A stretch of 64,000 bases of DNA from Isotricha intestinalis (lineage: Eukaryota > Ciliophora > Litostomatea > Vestibuliferida > Isotrichidae): the NCBI GenBank assembly GCA_023807065.1, contig JAJJLU010000339.1:1-64000 (forward strand). The letters are read 5' to 3'. The notes below the pieces were generated by a model, which was given only the letters and a program-made list of their open reading frames with translations, did not search any database and was not told the DNA's origin. The position numbers and the translations under genes were made by a program. Below, piece by piece: positions 19,752-29,000 of the stretch; position 1 is the first letter of the stretch, and each line of letters begins with the position of its first letter.

Positions 19752-22700
19752 ATGTCATCAAAAGGAATAGAAATAATATCGGATAAAAAGGAAGATTTAT
19801 CAAATATGAGTGAGCGTCAAGCATTATTATATCTTCAGCACAAAACAGAAAAAGAAGAAATCAATCCAGAAAAAGAAAATGTTTTATTAGATTATCATCA
19901 ATATTATTGTTATAAGAACTTAAAATTAAAAAATGATATAGATCAAGAAACAAAAATAAAAAGAAATAACTTAATAAAAGAAAGTAAAAAAGAATTTACA
20001 GAAATAACAAAGAATATATATTACGGAAGGAAAAAATATGCATTTACAGATGATGATGCATATGTATGTAATTGTACTCCAAAAAAATATACATCATCAG
20101 AAGCAGAAAAAATAATAGAATCAAATTATGAAAATAAACATGAAAATGAATTATTTGGATGTGGAAATACATGTGTAAATAAATCAATATTTTGGGAATG
20201 TATAGAAAATTTATGTCCTTGTAAAGCATCATGTAGAAATAGAAAATTTCAAAATCATGAATATGCAGATGTTTATCCTATTAAAACTGAAAATCGGGGT
20301 TGGGGTTTATGTGCTGGTTCTTTATTAAAAAAAGGTACTTTTGTTATTCAATATATTGGAGAAGTTTATAATTTAGATTCTAAATATGGACAAAAAAAAT
20401 TAAAAGAATATAAAAATAAATTATGTACTTATTTAATGTCTTTAAATAAAAATGAAGTTATTGATCCTACTGAAAAAGGAAATTTTGCTAGATTTATTAA
20501 TCATTCTTGTGAACCTAATTGTGAAACTCAAAAATGGACTGTTTTAGGTGAAATTTGTATTGGTATTTTTACTTTAAGAGATATTCAAAAAGACGAAGAA
20601 TTAACTTTTAATTATGGATTCGATATATTTAAAACTACTTTTCAACGTTGTTTATGTGGAGCTCCCACTTGTAAAGGTTATTTAGGTGTTGCTAGAGAAG
20701 ATATTCCTAGAGAAAATTTTAGTAAAATCTGTGATATTTGTAATTCAATTTGTAAAGGAAGTGATATTTTTTTTATATGTGATAATTGTAAAAAAATTTT
20801 CCATAAAAAATGTGCTAAAAAAGGTAAAGGTGATCATAAGAAATTTATTTGTTATCATTGTATTAAAAAAGAAATTAATAGAAAACACTATGAAGAAAAT
20901 AAAGAGAAAATTAAAATTGAAGAAGAACATATTTATGATGAATATTATGAAGTTGGAGATGAAGGTTTAAGAAAAATTAGAAAAAATTTACCTAAATTAT
21001 TTTTGAGTGGAGCAAGATTATTTTGGGATTTTCAACAACAAAATATGATTTTGGGAACTAATAATAAAATTGATATTAAAATTACTGGAACTTCAAAACA
21101 AATTGAAACTGTTATAAAAATGATTAAAGAAATTGAAGAAGAGAAAACTGATGAAAATACTAAATTTATTTCTCGATTACAAATACCTAAAATTTTTGTT
21201 AGGAAAATAATTGGTCATCAAAATATTAATTTAAATAGTTATAAATCTAAATATAATGTTGATATTGAATATGATTCTAGTTTAATTACTGATGAAATTT
21301 TTCCTATTCAAGAAACTACTCAAATTGAAATTAAAGGGAAAGAAAATAATGTTATAATTGTTGAAAGAGAAATTAAATCTTATTTATATAATTTAAAGGT
21401 TTTATCTATTTTTTTAATGCCTAATGATTATCAATTTATTAGATCAAATATCTGTAATTTAAAAACTAAAATTGATCCTGCTGATGCAAGATTAAGAAAA
21501 AGAGAAAATAAAAATGAAAAAGAGATTAAACATCCTTTTTATTATATTTCGAATAATAATAGAGATATTGTTATAATTGGCTTTGAAAAAGAAGTTGAAA
21601 GAGCTGAAAAATTAATTAAAGATACTTTAAAAATTCAAAATTCTTTAGAATATAATTATTCACTTTCTTTTTTATTACCCAGTCATCTTCAAAAACAAGT
21701 TAATAATTTTATTGATAATAATAAAAAATTAATCAATTCAAAGAAAATATATATTAATGTTGTTGTACCTCAATTTTTAAGAAAACATTTAAGTATTTAT
21801 TTAGAAGGAAAATGGAAAGATATAATTGATTTTAAAAATTATATTTGGAATTATATGAAAGAATTAAAATTTACTGATTCAAATATTAATAATCAAAGAA
21901 AATATGATTTAACTGAATTTGAACAATATACATTTAATCAAGAACACAAATTAATAAGTAAATCTATTAAAAATTATATTATTGAACAATATCCTCAAGT
22001 TAAAAATTGGGATAACATTTCTATTGATGTTGATAATATTAATTCAAATGATTTAAAAGAAGAAGAAAGATTAGGTATACTTCATTCAAGAAGTAGTTTA
22101 TTATCATCTTATAAATCTACAGAAGAAAGAGATTTAATTAATAAATTTAATATAAGCTGTGATAAAGAAACAAAAATCAATTATTTATTAAATTTTGAAC
22201 CTGGAGCTTATGAAAGAATATTTAATATGAGTCAAAATGATTTAATTACTAATTTATATTCTATTATTTCTGATTTATATAACAATTATAAAGACTCTAA
22301 AAATATGGGAAATTCTAATTCTGAAAATAAAGATCATTTATTATATAATGGAAATTCTATATTAAATGGAAAAGAATCTAAAGAAAATATTAATTTTAAA
22401 TCATCTGGTTTACAAAATGATTGGGCTATACCATTAAATCCGATTAAAAATATTCCACCTATTCAACAAAATTCATTTTATCCTCAATTACAAACATTAA
22501 ATTTAATGTCAATTTATAATCAACTTCCTTCAAATAATTTTATGAAAAATATTAATATTAATAAACAAAATAATTTTATTCAAAATAAAAATGAACATAT
22601 TAATAATCCAATAAATCATAATATTAATAATCAAATAAATTCAAATAATAATTTAATTTCTTCAATAAATCAAAATAATAATATAAATAATAGTAATAAT

Positions 22701-23696
22701 ACAAATAATAATGATGGAAATAACAAAATAAATAATAATGAACAAAAATCAATAAATGACCCATTAAAAATATCATATAATTTTTCAGATATAAAGCAAA
22801 TGAATATAAACATAAATATAAATAATGAAAGTAAAAATTATATGAATAATCAATCATTAAATAATGATTTAATACCAGAAAACAATGAATCAAAAAATCA
22901 ACAAAAACCAATTCAATCATCTATAAATTATTATTCAAGAGAAGAAAAAAATTTAAATAAAAAACCAGAAGAACCTTCATATATAAGGAAAAAAATAAAA
23001 AGAGAATCAGAACATAATAATAATAATAGAGAAAGAGAACATTCAAAAAAGTCTCCCTCAAATCATCATTATCATTATAGATATGAAAGTAATTATGATA
23101 AATATGATAGTAAATATAATAAAGGAAAAAATATTACTTATTATTCAAATGATAAAAATAGAAAAGATTCTCCTTTTAAATCACATAAAAATTATTATAA
23201 TGATTATAATAATAATTATTATGAAAGAAAATATCAAAGAAATCATTCTAATTCTTCTCATTCTTCTCCTTCTAAAAAATATACTAATTCACGCAATAAT
23301 TTCCATGATAATAAATATAATAATAGTAGATTTAAAGAAGGAAATAATTCTAATTATAATAGATATAATATAAGTGAGTATCCTTATCAAAATGATAATA
23401 TAAATAAATATAATAATTCAAGAAATAAATATTATTCAAATAAAAATGATTATTTTTCTAAATATTCAGATGATAAATATAGAAGAAGAAATTATAATTT
23501 AATTCCTGGAGGTAATTATAATAAGAAATATTATTCGAGATCACATTCAAGATCTCGTTCAAGGAATCATTCTCATACTAGATCAATTGAAGAAAAAAAA
23601 TATAGAAATAATAATACTTATACTCATTTTAAAGATAGAAAATCTCAAGATTTAAATAAAGGAGATAATAATAAAAGTTATAAAAAAGATGTTTAA
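19752..23696 (+). CDS. SET2-like histone methyltransferase with PHD, KH and Arg/Ser-rich tail (full length)
   Basis: The 1314-residue protein has AWS (about 106-165), SET (about 170-290, with RFINHSCEPNC and the ELTFNYGF tyrosine motif), post-SET (CLC...C, 300-307), PHD (about 327-370), a KH-like domain (about 474-555, KIIGHQNIN in place of the usual IIGKGGxN), a second weaker KH-like stretch (about 560-640), a long Asn-rich linker, and a tail rich in Tyr/Asn/Arg/Ser with SRSHSRSRSR near 1262. The AWS-SET-post-SET set is that of SETD2/NSD/ASH1 enzymes, which methylate histone H3 on Lys36. The exact target here is inference. KH and RS segments point to contact with nascent RNA or splicing factors. 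No SRI or WW domain was seen, unlike fungal Set2. Confidence 0.9.
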   Translation: MSSKGIEIISDKKEDLSNMSERQALLYLQHKTEKEEINPEKENVLLDYHQYYCYKNLKLKNDIDQETKIKRNNLIKESKKEFTEITKNIYYGRKKYAFTDDDAYVCNCTPKKYTSSEAEKIIESNYENKHENELFGCGNTCVNKSIFWECIENLCPCKASCRNRKFQNHEYADVYPIKTENRGWGLCAGSLLKKGTFVIQYIGEVYNLDSKYGQKKLKEYKNKLCTYLMSLNKNEVIDPTEKGNFARFINHSCEPNCETQKWTVLGEICIGIFTLRDIQKDEELTFNYGFDIFKTTFQRCLCGAPTCKGYLGVAREDIPRENFSKICDICNSICKGSDIFFICDNCKKIFHKKCAKKGKGDHKKFICYHCIKKEINRKHYEENKEKIKIEEEHIYDEYYEVGDEGLRKIRKNLPKLFLSGARLFWDFQQQNMILGTNNKIDIKITGTSKQIETVIKMIKEIEEEKTDENTKFISRLQIPKIFVRKIIGHQNINLNSYKSKYNVDIEYDSSLITDEIFPIQETTQIEIKGKENNVIIVEREIKSYLYNLKVLSIFLMPNDYQFIRSNICNLKTKIDPADARLRKRENKNEKEIKHPFYYISNNNRDIVIIGFEKEVERAEKLIKDTLKIQNSLEYNYSLSFLLPSHLQKQVNNFIDNNKKLINSKKIYINVVVPQFLRKHLSIYLEGKWKDIIDFKNYIWNYMKELKFTDSNINNQRKYDLTEFEQYTFNQEHKLISKSIKNYIIEQYPQVKNWDNISIDVDNINSNDLKEEERLGILHSRSSLLSSYKSTEERDLINKFNISCDKETKINYLLNFEPGAYERIFNMSQNDLITNLYSIISDLYNNYKDSKNMGNSNSENKDHLLYNGNSILNGKESKENINFKSSGLQNDWAIPLNPIKNIPPIQQNSFYPQLQTLNLMSIYNQLPSNNFMKNININKQNNFIQNKNEHINNPINHNINNQINSNNNLISSINQNNNINNSNNTNNNDGNNKINNNEQKSINDPLKISYNFSDIKQMNINININNESKNYMNNQSLNNDLIPENNESKNQQKPIQSSINYYSREEKNLNKKPEEPSYIRKKIKRESEHNNNNREREHSKKSPSNHHYHYRYESNYDKYDSKYNKGKNITYYSNDKNRKDSPFKSHKNYYNDYNNNYYERKYQRNHSNSSHSSPSKKYTNSRNNFHDNKYNNSRFKEGNNSNYNRYNISEYPYQNDNINKYNNSRNKYYSNKNDYFSKYSDDKYRRRNYNLIPGGNYNKKYYSRSHSRSRSRNHSHTRSIEEKKYRNNNTYTHFKDRKSQDLNKGDNNKSYKKDV

Positions 23697-24474
23697 AAAA
23701 GGTTTTTTTGTTTTTCATTTAATTCGAAGATATGATATTTATATAATCTATATTATCTTAATTTATTTTATGTTGAAAATATTTTTTTTAAATTATATTG
23801 GTTAATTTTTGTAAGATACATATCCTCGAAATAATATAAAAAAATAATATTTTTATAAATAAATGATATAATTTTTATAAAGGAAAAAAAAGATTGACTT
23901 ATTTAAACTTATATTACAAATCTATTTATTACATCATAAAACAAGTTAAAATTATTTTAGCAATTCTTAAAACAAAGTAAAATTTTATCATTAATCAATT
24001 ATATTTTTTAAAATTACTTATAACCTTTAATTCCTAATTTTAATATGTGAATATTAAAATTTAGGATTTCAAATTCATAGATGATTCTAAATATTTAAAA
24101 ATTCTTGGAATTAAATCAGTTTAAGTATGAATAAAAACCCTTTTAATATAAACTTCTTTAATTTTTTAATTTATTTAACTAATATTTATTTTTTTTGAAT
24201 TTTGTTAATTTTTAATAATAATGTCTTATAATTTATATTTATAGAAATTTATTATTATTGTATTATTTTTTTTAGTTTTTTAGCAATTTATAGATTAATT
24301 TTGGTCATTCATATTTAATTTTGTAAATTTCATTAAAAAATCAATTATAAATTTATAAATAAAAAAAATAAATTTAAGCACTGGTAATTTTTTTATAAAT
24401 TTTACATGACTTGTTTAAAGAATTAATTATGATTAAATAAATAATTTCCATAAAAAAAGTTTAATTATTATTTA
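23697..24474. other. Gene-free AT-rich spacer
   Basis: These 778 bases lie between the SET gene stop and the MADS-box ATG. I see T-rich sequence after the stop and A-rich leader before the ATG, but no frame, RNA gene or repeat I can support. Confidence 0.6.
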
Positions 24475-25222
24475 ATGGGAAGGAATAAAATCAAAATTGA
24501 AAAAATTCAAAATGAAAGAAACAGAAATATAACATATATTAAAAGAAAAAAAGGTTTAATTAAAAAAGCAATGGAATTGTCGTTGTTATGTGAATCAAAA
24601 ATTTTAATAACAATAGTGTCAAATAATTCAAATCAAATAAATGTATTTTGTTCTGAGGATTCAGTTGAAGATTTTGTTAATCAATATTTGACTCCTCCTT
24701 TCAAAACTAATTATATTTTTACTTTAAAAGATGTAAATTAAAAATAATATATTTAATTTTTAGTATAATTCTTTGTTTTCAAATCCTTCTCCTTCTAAAT
24801 TTCAAATGGAAAATTTTAATGAAGGAAATAATCAAATTAGATTTAATAATGATGTTGTTAATAATTTTGATAAGAATATTAATCAAAATCATTTTAATAA
24901 TTTATCTTTTTTTTGCCAACCTCAAAATGTTTTTCCTATTCAAAATTTTATCCCTATGAATAATAAATTATTTGATTTTAATTATCAAAACAATAATTTT
25001 AATTATTTTTATCCTGTTATTAATCATTCAAATCAAAATAATAATTATTATTTAGAACGAAAACATTTTTTATATGATAATAATTTAAATAATTTAATTA
25101 ACGAAGATAAAAAAAATACTGTATTAATTAACGAAGTGAATAATAATTATTTTAAAAGTAATATAGGTAATTTAAATAGTGAAAATACAATTTTATCAAA
25201 AAATATGATTTTAAATAAATAA
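24475..25222 (+). CDS. MADS-box (MEF2-like) transcription factor, two exons
   Basis: Exon 1 is 24475-24732 and exon 2 is 24764-25222, giving 238 residues. Residues 1-60 are a MADS domain: MGRNKIKIEKI, then RNITYIKRKKGLIKKAMELSLLC, which has the spacing of the MEF2/SRF DNA-binding helix. MGR at the very N-terminus is the MEF2-type arrangement. The rest is Asn/Phe-rich with no known domain. Without splicing the frame stops two codons past the junction. Removing 31 bases that begin GTAAAT and end TTTTTAG joins D86 to YNSLFSNPSPS in phase 0 and keeps the second frame open. The predicted role is sequence-specific DNA binding at CArG-like A/T-rich sites. Confidence 0.88.
24733..24763 (+). other. 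31-nt spliceosomal-type intron
   Basis: The sequence begins GTAAATTA and ends AATTTTTAG, is 31 nt long, falls between codons (phase 0), and contains an in-frame TAA at 24739-24741. Splicing it restores one frame from the MADS domain into a 152-codon second exon. It is the only intron I can support in the window. Confidence 0.8.
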
Positions 25223-25439
25223 TTGAATGTTGTAAAAAATAAGTTATCACAAACATTAATTATAAAATAATCATTAAGAAAATAAACATTACTATAATAT
25301 AAAAGTGTTTTATATTATAAGTAATTAATGTAAAAAGTATAATGGTATTTTAGTAATTAATCAATTTATAAATATTAAAATCAATTGGTTTAAAATTATA
25401 AATTTATTTAATATATTATATATTTATAAAAAAAGCATT

Positions 25440-26741
25440 TTAATTACAACCATGACATGTTTCTAAAAATAATTTAAATTTGAAAAAATATTCTTTAAAT
25501 TGTATATCTTTACATTCTTCAATTCCTTTTTTAACCATTTGATAACTTTCATCTATTTTGCCATTCTTTAAATTAACTATTGATAAATAAAACATTGAAT
25601 AAAAATCTTTATTATTTAATTTGAAAATTGTTTTTGAAACAATTTCTTCATCATTTAAAAGCTCTCTAATAAAAAATATATAATATATACAATGTAAAAT
25701 TTTTAATTTTAAAATCAAATTTTCATCTTCAATATGTTTTGAATTTTCATCGATTGGATATTTTTTATTTTCAATTGAAAAAAAATTATTAAATTCTAAA
25801 TAAATATTTTTTTGATTATCAATTTCCTTTAATAAATATTGATATATATTTAAAGCTTGAGTATATTTTTTTTCATTAATTAATAAATTATCAGCTTTGG
25901 AAAGTTTATTTAAAAATTCATTATTTCCAAAATAAAGAAATTCTTCCAAAAAAATATTTTTCTCAATTCCTCTTTTAAAATAAGCATCATTAATATTATA
26001 TTTTCTAAATTCAGATTTTATATTTAATATATTACTAAGATGATTATTATTAATTTCTCCAACATCTAATCTAATATCATTATCTTGATTAATTTGATTA
26101 AGATTAGAATCATTAGAATAATTATCTCTATTATCATTATAAGAATTTTCTCTTTCATGAATATGATTAATTTCACTTTCACTTTGAGATTCATTTTCAT
26201 CTTCATTTTTAATTTTTTTTTCATTATTTAACCTTTTAATAGGAGAATAAAATCCATTTAAAAAAATACCATATTCAATAATTCGATTAACATAAAGAGG
26301 ATAATTTAAAATAGGTTCAACTCTTAATAATATTTCAGCTAAAAATTTAGTAAAATGATTAGAATTTTTTAAAAAAGGATCATATGATTTACCTAACCAA
26401 TAAGGTATATTTAAGAATAATAATTGTTTAATTTCATCATCATCATATATAGTATTTCCTAAATATATTTTTTCTTTTAACCAAATATCTTTTTTCCCTT
26501 CTCCTATATCATTAAAAACTATTCCTGAATTATTATCTTCTGTTGGAGTAAATGAATATTCTGTTTTATTTACTTCTATTGTTGTGTGGAAAAAACCAAA
26601 ACCAAATAATTGTATTATATAATTTGCATATGACATATGATATATATTTAAATATACTGCTTGACCATTTTCTATTCTTGCTTTTTCTATTAATTCTTCA
26701 AATGATTCTTGAATTTTGTTGTTTGTTCTTCTATTTATCAT
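25440..26741 (-). CDS. PPPDE/DUF862-fold protein, putative pseudo-deSUMOylase, with TPR-like tail
   Basis: Residues about 27-160 of 433 follow the PPPDE (DeSI) peptidase pattern: VYLNIYHMS, GFFHTTIEV with the catalytic His at 52, EYSFTP, YLGNT, then KNSNHFTKFL and VNRI. In active members the second catalytic residue is Cys in NCN[HN]F, but here that position is Ser127. The fold therefore looks kept while the thiol is lost, which suggests a binding-only protein or a Ser variant. The C-terminal half (about 270-430) is helical with a TPR-like rhythm (ALNIYQYLLKEID, SYQMVKKGIEEC). Active relatives remove SUMO or ubiquitin or cut thioesters. The role here is unknown. Confidence 0.8.
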   Translation of the reverse strand: MINRRTNNKIQESFEELIEKARIENGQAVYLNIYHMSYANYIIQLFGFGFFHTTIEVNKTEYSFTPTEDNNSGIVFNDIGEGKKDIWLKEKIYLGNTIYDDDEIKQLLFLNIPYWLGKSYDPFLKNSNHFTKFLAEILLRVEPILNYPLYVNRIIEYGIFLNGFYSPIKRLNNEKKIKNEDENESQSESEINHIHERENSYNDNRDNYSNDSNLNQINQDNDIRLDVGEINNNHLSNILNIKSEFRKYNINDAYFKRGIEKNIFLEEFLYFGNNEFLNKLSKADNLLINEKKYTQALNIYQYLLKEIDNQKNIYLEFNNFFSIENKKYPIDENSKHIEDENLILKLKILHCIYYIFFIRELLNDEEIVSKTIFKLNNKDFYSMFYLSIVNLKNGKIDESYQMVKKGIEECKDIQFKEYFFKFKLFLETCHGCN

Positions 26742-27434
26742 TTTTTTTTAATTATTATTTATTTTATATATTTGTTTTTTTTTTTTTCCTTTTTTTTTAA
26801 TTTTAGATAATAACAATTATGTAATTTATTTTTGTTTAATACTTTATGTTAATTGAAAAATTGTTTATAAGTGTTAATTATTTGTTTTATATTCACTTTT
26901 TTTTATAATATTTCTAATTATATTTTTTCTTGAATGAAAAACTTGAACTATTCTTTGTAATTTGTATTTTTTGAATTCATAAACTTTAAAATATATCATT
27001 AATTTATATAAATTTAAATATAGTTTTTGTTCTTCAAGTTTTATTATTTTTAATAAATAATTAATAGTAAATTAATTGTTAAAAAAACTTTAATTTATTT
27101 TTTCTCTAAATAAATTAAACTTTATTTCTATATTTTTATTTATTTTCATTAAAAGAGTTTTAAATTTTGATTCAAATTATAAGCAAGATTTTCCATTTTT
27201 TGTTTCTTTTCTTTTTAAAAAAGGTTTTGGACAAATATTTTTTTTAACAAATGTTTAAACAAAGTTTTTAAGGTATTGTTTATTTATATAATATATTGTT
27301 GATGTATTGATCTTTTTTAAATTGATTTAATATATTAATTATAAAACTAATTTTTTGTGAAAACTTTAATATTAGAAATAAATAAGATAAAATTAAATTT
27401 AATTTTTCTATTAAATTAAATAAGATTAAATATA
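26742..27434. promoter_or_regulatory. 693-bp divergent spacer
   Basis: This separates the ATGs of the PPPDE gene (minus) and the MORN gene (plus), so it holds both promoters. It is T-rich, with long T runs next to 26750-26800. No motif was recognised. Confidence 0.5.
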
Positions 27435-28733
27435 ATGGGAAATGAATTTGGAAATTGTAAATGCAATTGTAAAAAAGATAGTCATTTAACTACAAATTTT
27501 GATAGAAGAGTTTATGAAAATCAGAATACAGAAAATAATGATTTAAACAGTCCTTTAAATAAAAGAAATTTAAAATATTTTGTAAATAATAAATCAAATC
27601 AAAATGATAATTCATCTCAAAAATATAAACAAATATATTCCCCATTTTCAAATACAACATCAAATATAAGAAATTCCATAAATTCAAAATTTTATGAAAC
27701 AAATTTTTTAGAAACAGAAAAATCAATAAAAATTCAAAGTATATATCGTGGTTATTCTTATAGGAAAAAATATAATAATTATATTAAACAAAAGCAAATT
27801 GAAGAAACAAATCAATTATTAAAAGATCTAATAGAACAATACACAAAATTTAATTTAAAAAGAGCTGAAAGTTTAATAGGAACAAAATTTGACAGAAACG
27901 GATATAAAAATTATTACAAAGATGAAAAGGAAATAAATAAATTATTTAAATATAATTATGGAAAAACTTTTAAAACAAAATTATTAATAATTCCAGAAAA
28001 TATTCCTTCCTTTTATCAAGGAGAAGTAAATATAAATAATAAAAGACATGGATATGGGATTTTATTAAGAAATGATGGAAGTAAATTTGAAGGATATTGG
28101 AGAAATGATATATTTAATGGTTGGGGAAGATTTATAGATTACGATGGAACTTTAATAGAAAGTAATTTTATTAATGGAAAAGCAAATGGAAAAGGAATGA
28201 AAAAATATATTAATAATGTAATATATATTGGTGATTTTTTAGATAATTTAAAAGAAGGGAATGGTAAAGAAGAAACAAAAGAACATTTATATGAAGGTGA
28301 ATTTAAACAAGATAAAAAGAATGGAAATGGGAAATTAATATATAAACTTTTAAATGATATATATGAAGGAGAAATAAAAGATAATTGTATAACAGGAGTA
28401 GGATTTTATACATGGAAAAATAAAGATACATATAAAGGAAGTTTTTTAAATGGAAAAATGCATGGCAAAGGTTATTATAAATGGCCTGATGGAGGTGAAT
28501 ATTATGGTGATTATGTTAATAATATTAAAGAAGGTAATGGAAGATTTAAATGGGCTAATGGAAGAATTTTTGAAGGACAATTTAAAGGAGGAAAACCTAA
28601 TGGATTTGGAAAACTTATTATTGGAAATATGGAATTTAATGTCCAGTTTAAAGATGGAAAATTAGTCACTAATATTAAGGAGTTAATTAGGAAAGATCAG
28701 GAAGTTAAGGAAAAAAATATTCAGGATATTTGA
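27435..28733 (+). CDS. Lipid-anchored IQ-motif and MORN-repeat protein
   Basis: This 432-residue protein starts MGNEFGNCKCNCKK, which suits myristoylation of Gly2 and palmitoylation of several Cys. An IQ-type calmodulin-binding motif lies at about 96-113 (IKIQSIYRGYSYRKKY). From about 190 to 420 come some nine MORN repeats, for example YQGEVNINNKRHGYG, FEGYWRNDIFNGWG, YKGSFLNGKMHGKG and FEGQFKGGKPNGFG. MORN arrays in protists sit on membranes and cytoskeletal plates and bind phospholipids or scaffold proteins. A calcium-regulated membrane scaffold is the natural inference. No enzyme domain is attached, unlike plant MORN-PIP5 kinases. Confidence 0.9.
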   Translation: MGNEFGNCKCNCKKDSHLTTNFDRRVYENQNTENNDLNSPLNKRNLKYFVNNKSNQNDNSSQKYKQIYSPFSNTTSNIRNSINSKFYETNFLETEKSIKIQSIYRGYSYRKKYNNYIKQKQIEETNQLLKDLIEQYTKFNLKRAESLIGTKFDRNGYKNYYKDEKEINKLFKYNYGKTFKTKLLIIPENIPSFYQGEVNINNKRHGYGILLRNDGSKFEGYWRNDIFNGWGRFIDYDGTLIESNFINGKANGKGMKKYINNVIYIGDFLDNLKEGNGKEETKEHLYEGEFKQDKKNGNGKLIYKLLNDIYEGEIKDNCITGVGFYTWKNKDTYKGSFLNGKMHGKGYYKWPDGGEYYGDYVNNIKEGNGRFKWANGRIFEGQFKGGKPNGFGKLIIGNMEFNVQFKDGKLVTNIKELIRKDQEVKEKNIQDI

Positions 28734-29000
28734 TTTTTTTTTATTATTATTTAATATTTTTATAGGCTTTTTGTAAATATAACATTTTTCATATAATAGA
28801 AATTTCTTTTATTATAGAAAAAAATAAAAATCTAAAACTATTTATTTTTTTTGTTTTAAATAAAAAATAATTTTTCACAAAAAAAAAAGAAAAAATAAAA
28901 ACTAAAAATATATAATAAATTAAATGAAAAATTATGCTCATAAAAAAGAATAAATCATCCAAATAAAACACCTAAAAAAAAAATCAAAAAAACAAAAAAA

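Larger units (their letters stand above)
14518..23066. repeat. Right copy of 8.5 kb direct segmental duplication
   Basis: The counterpart of 1-8549 at offset 14517, same orientation. This copy has the intact SET gene across its right edge, so it looks like the original arrangement at that end. The left edge may extend further, since the partner copy is cut by the window. Confidence 0.97.
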
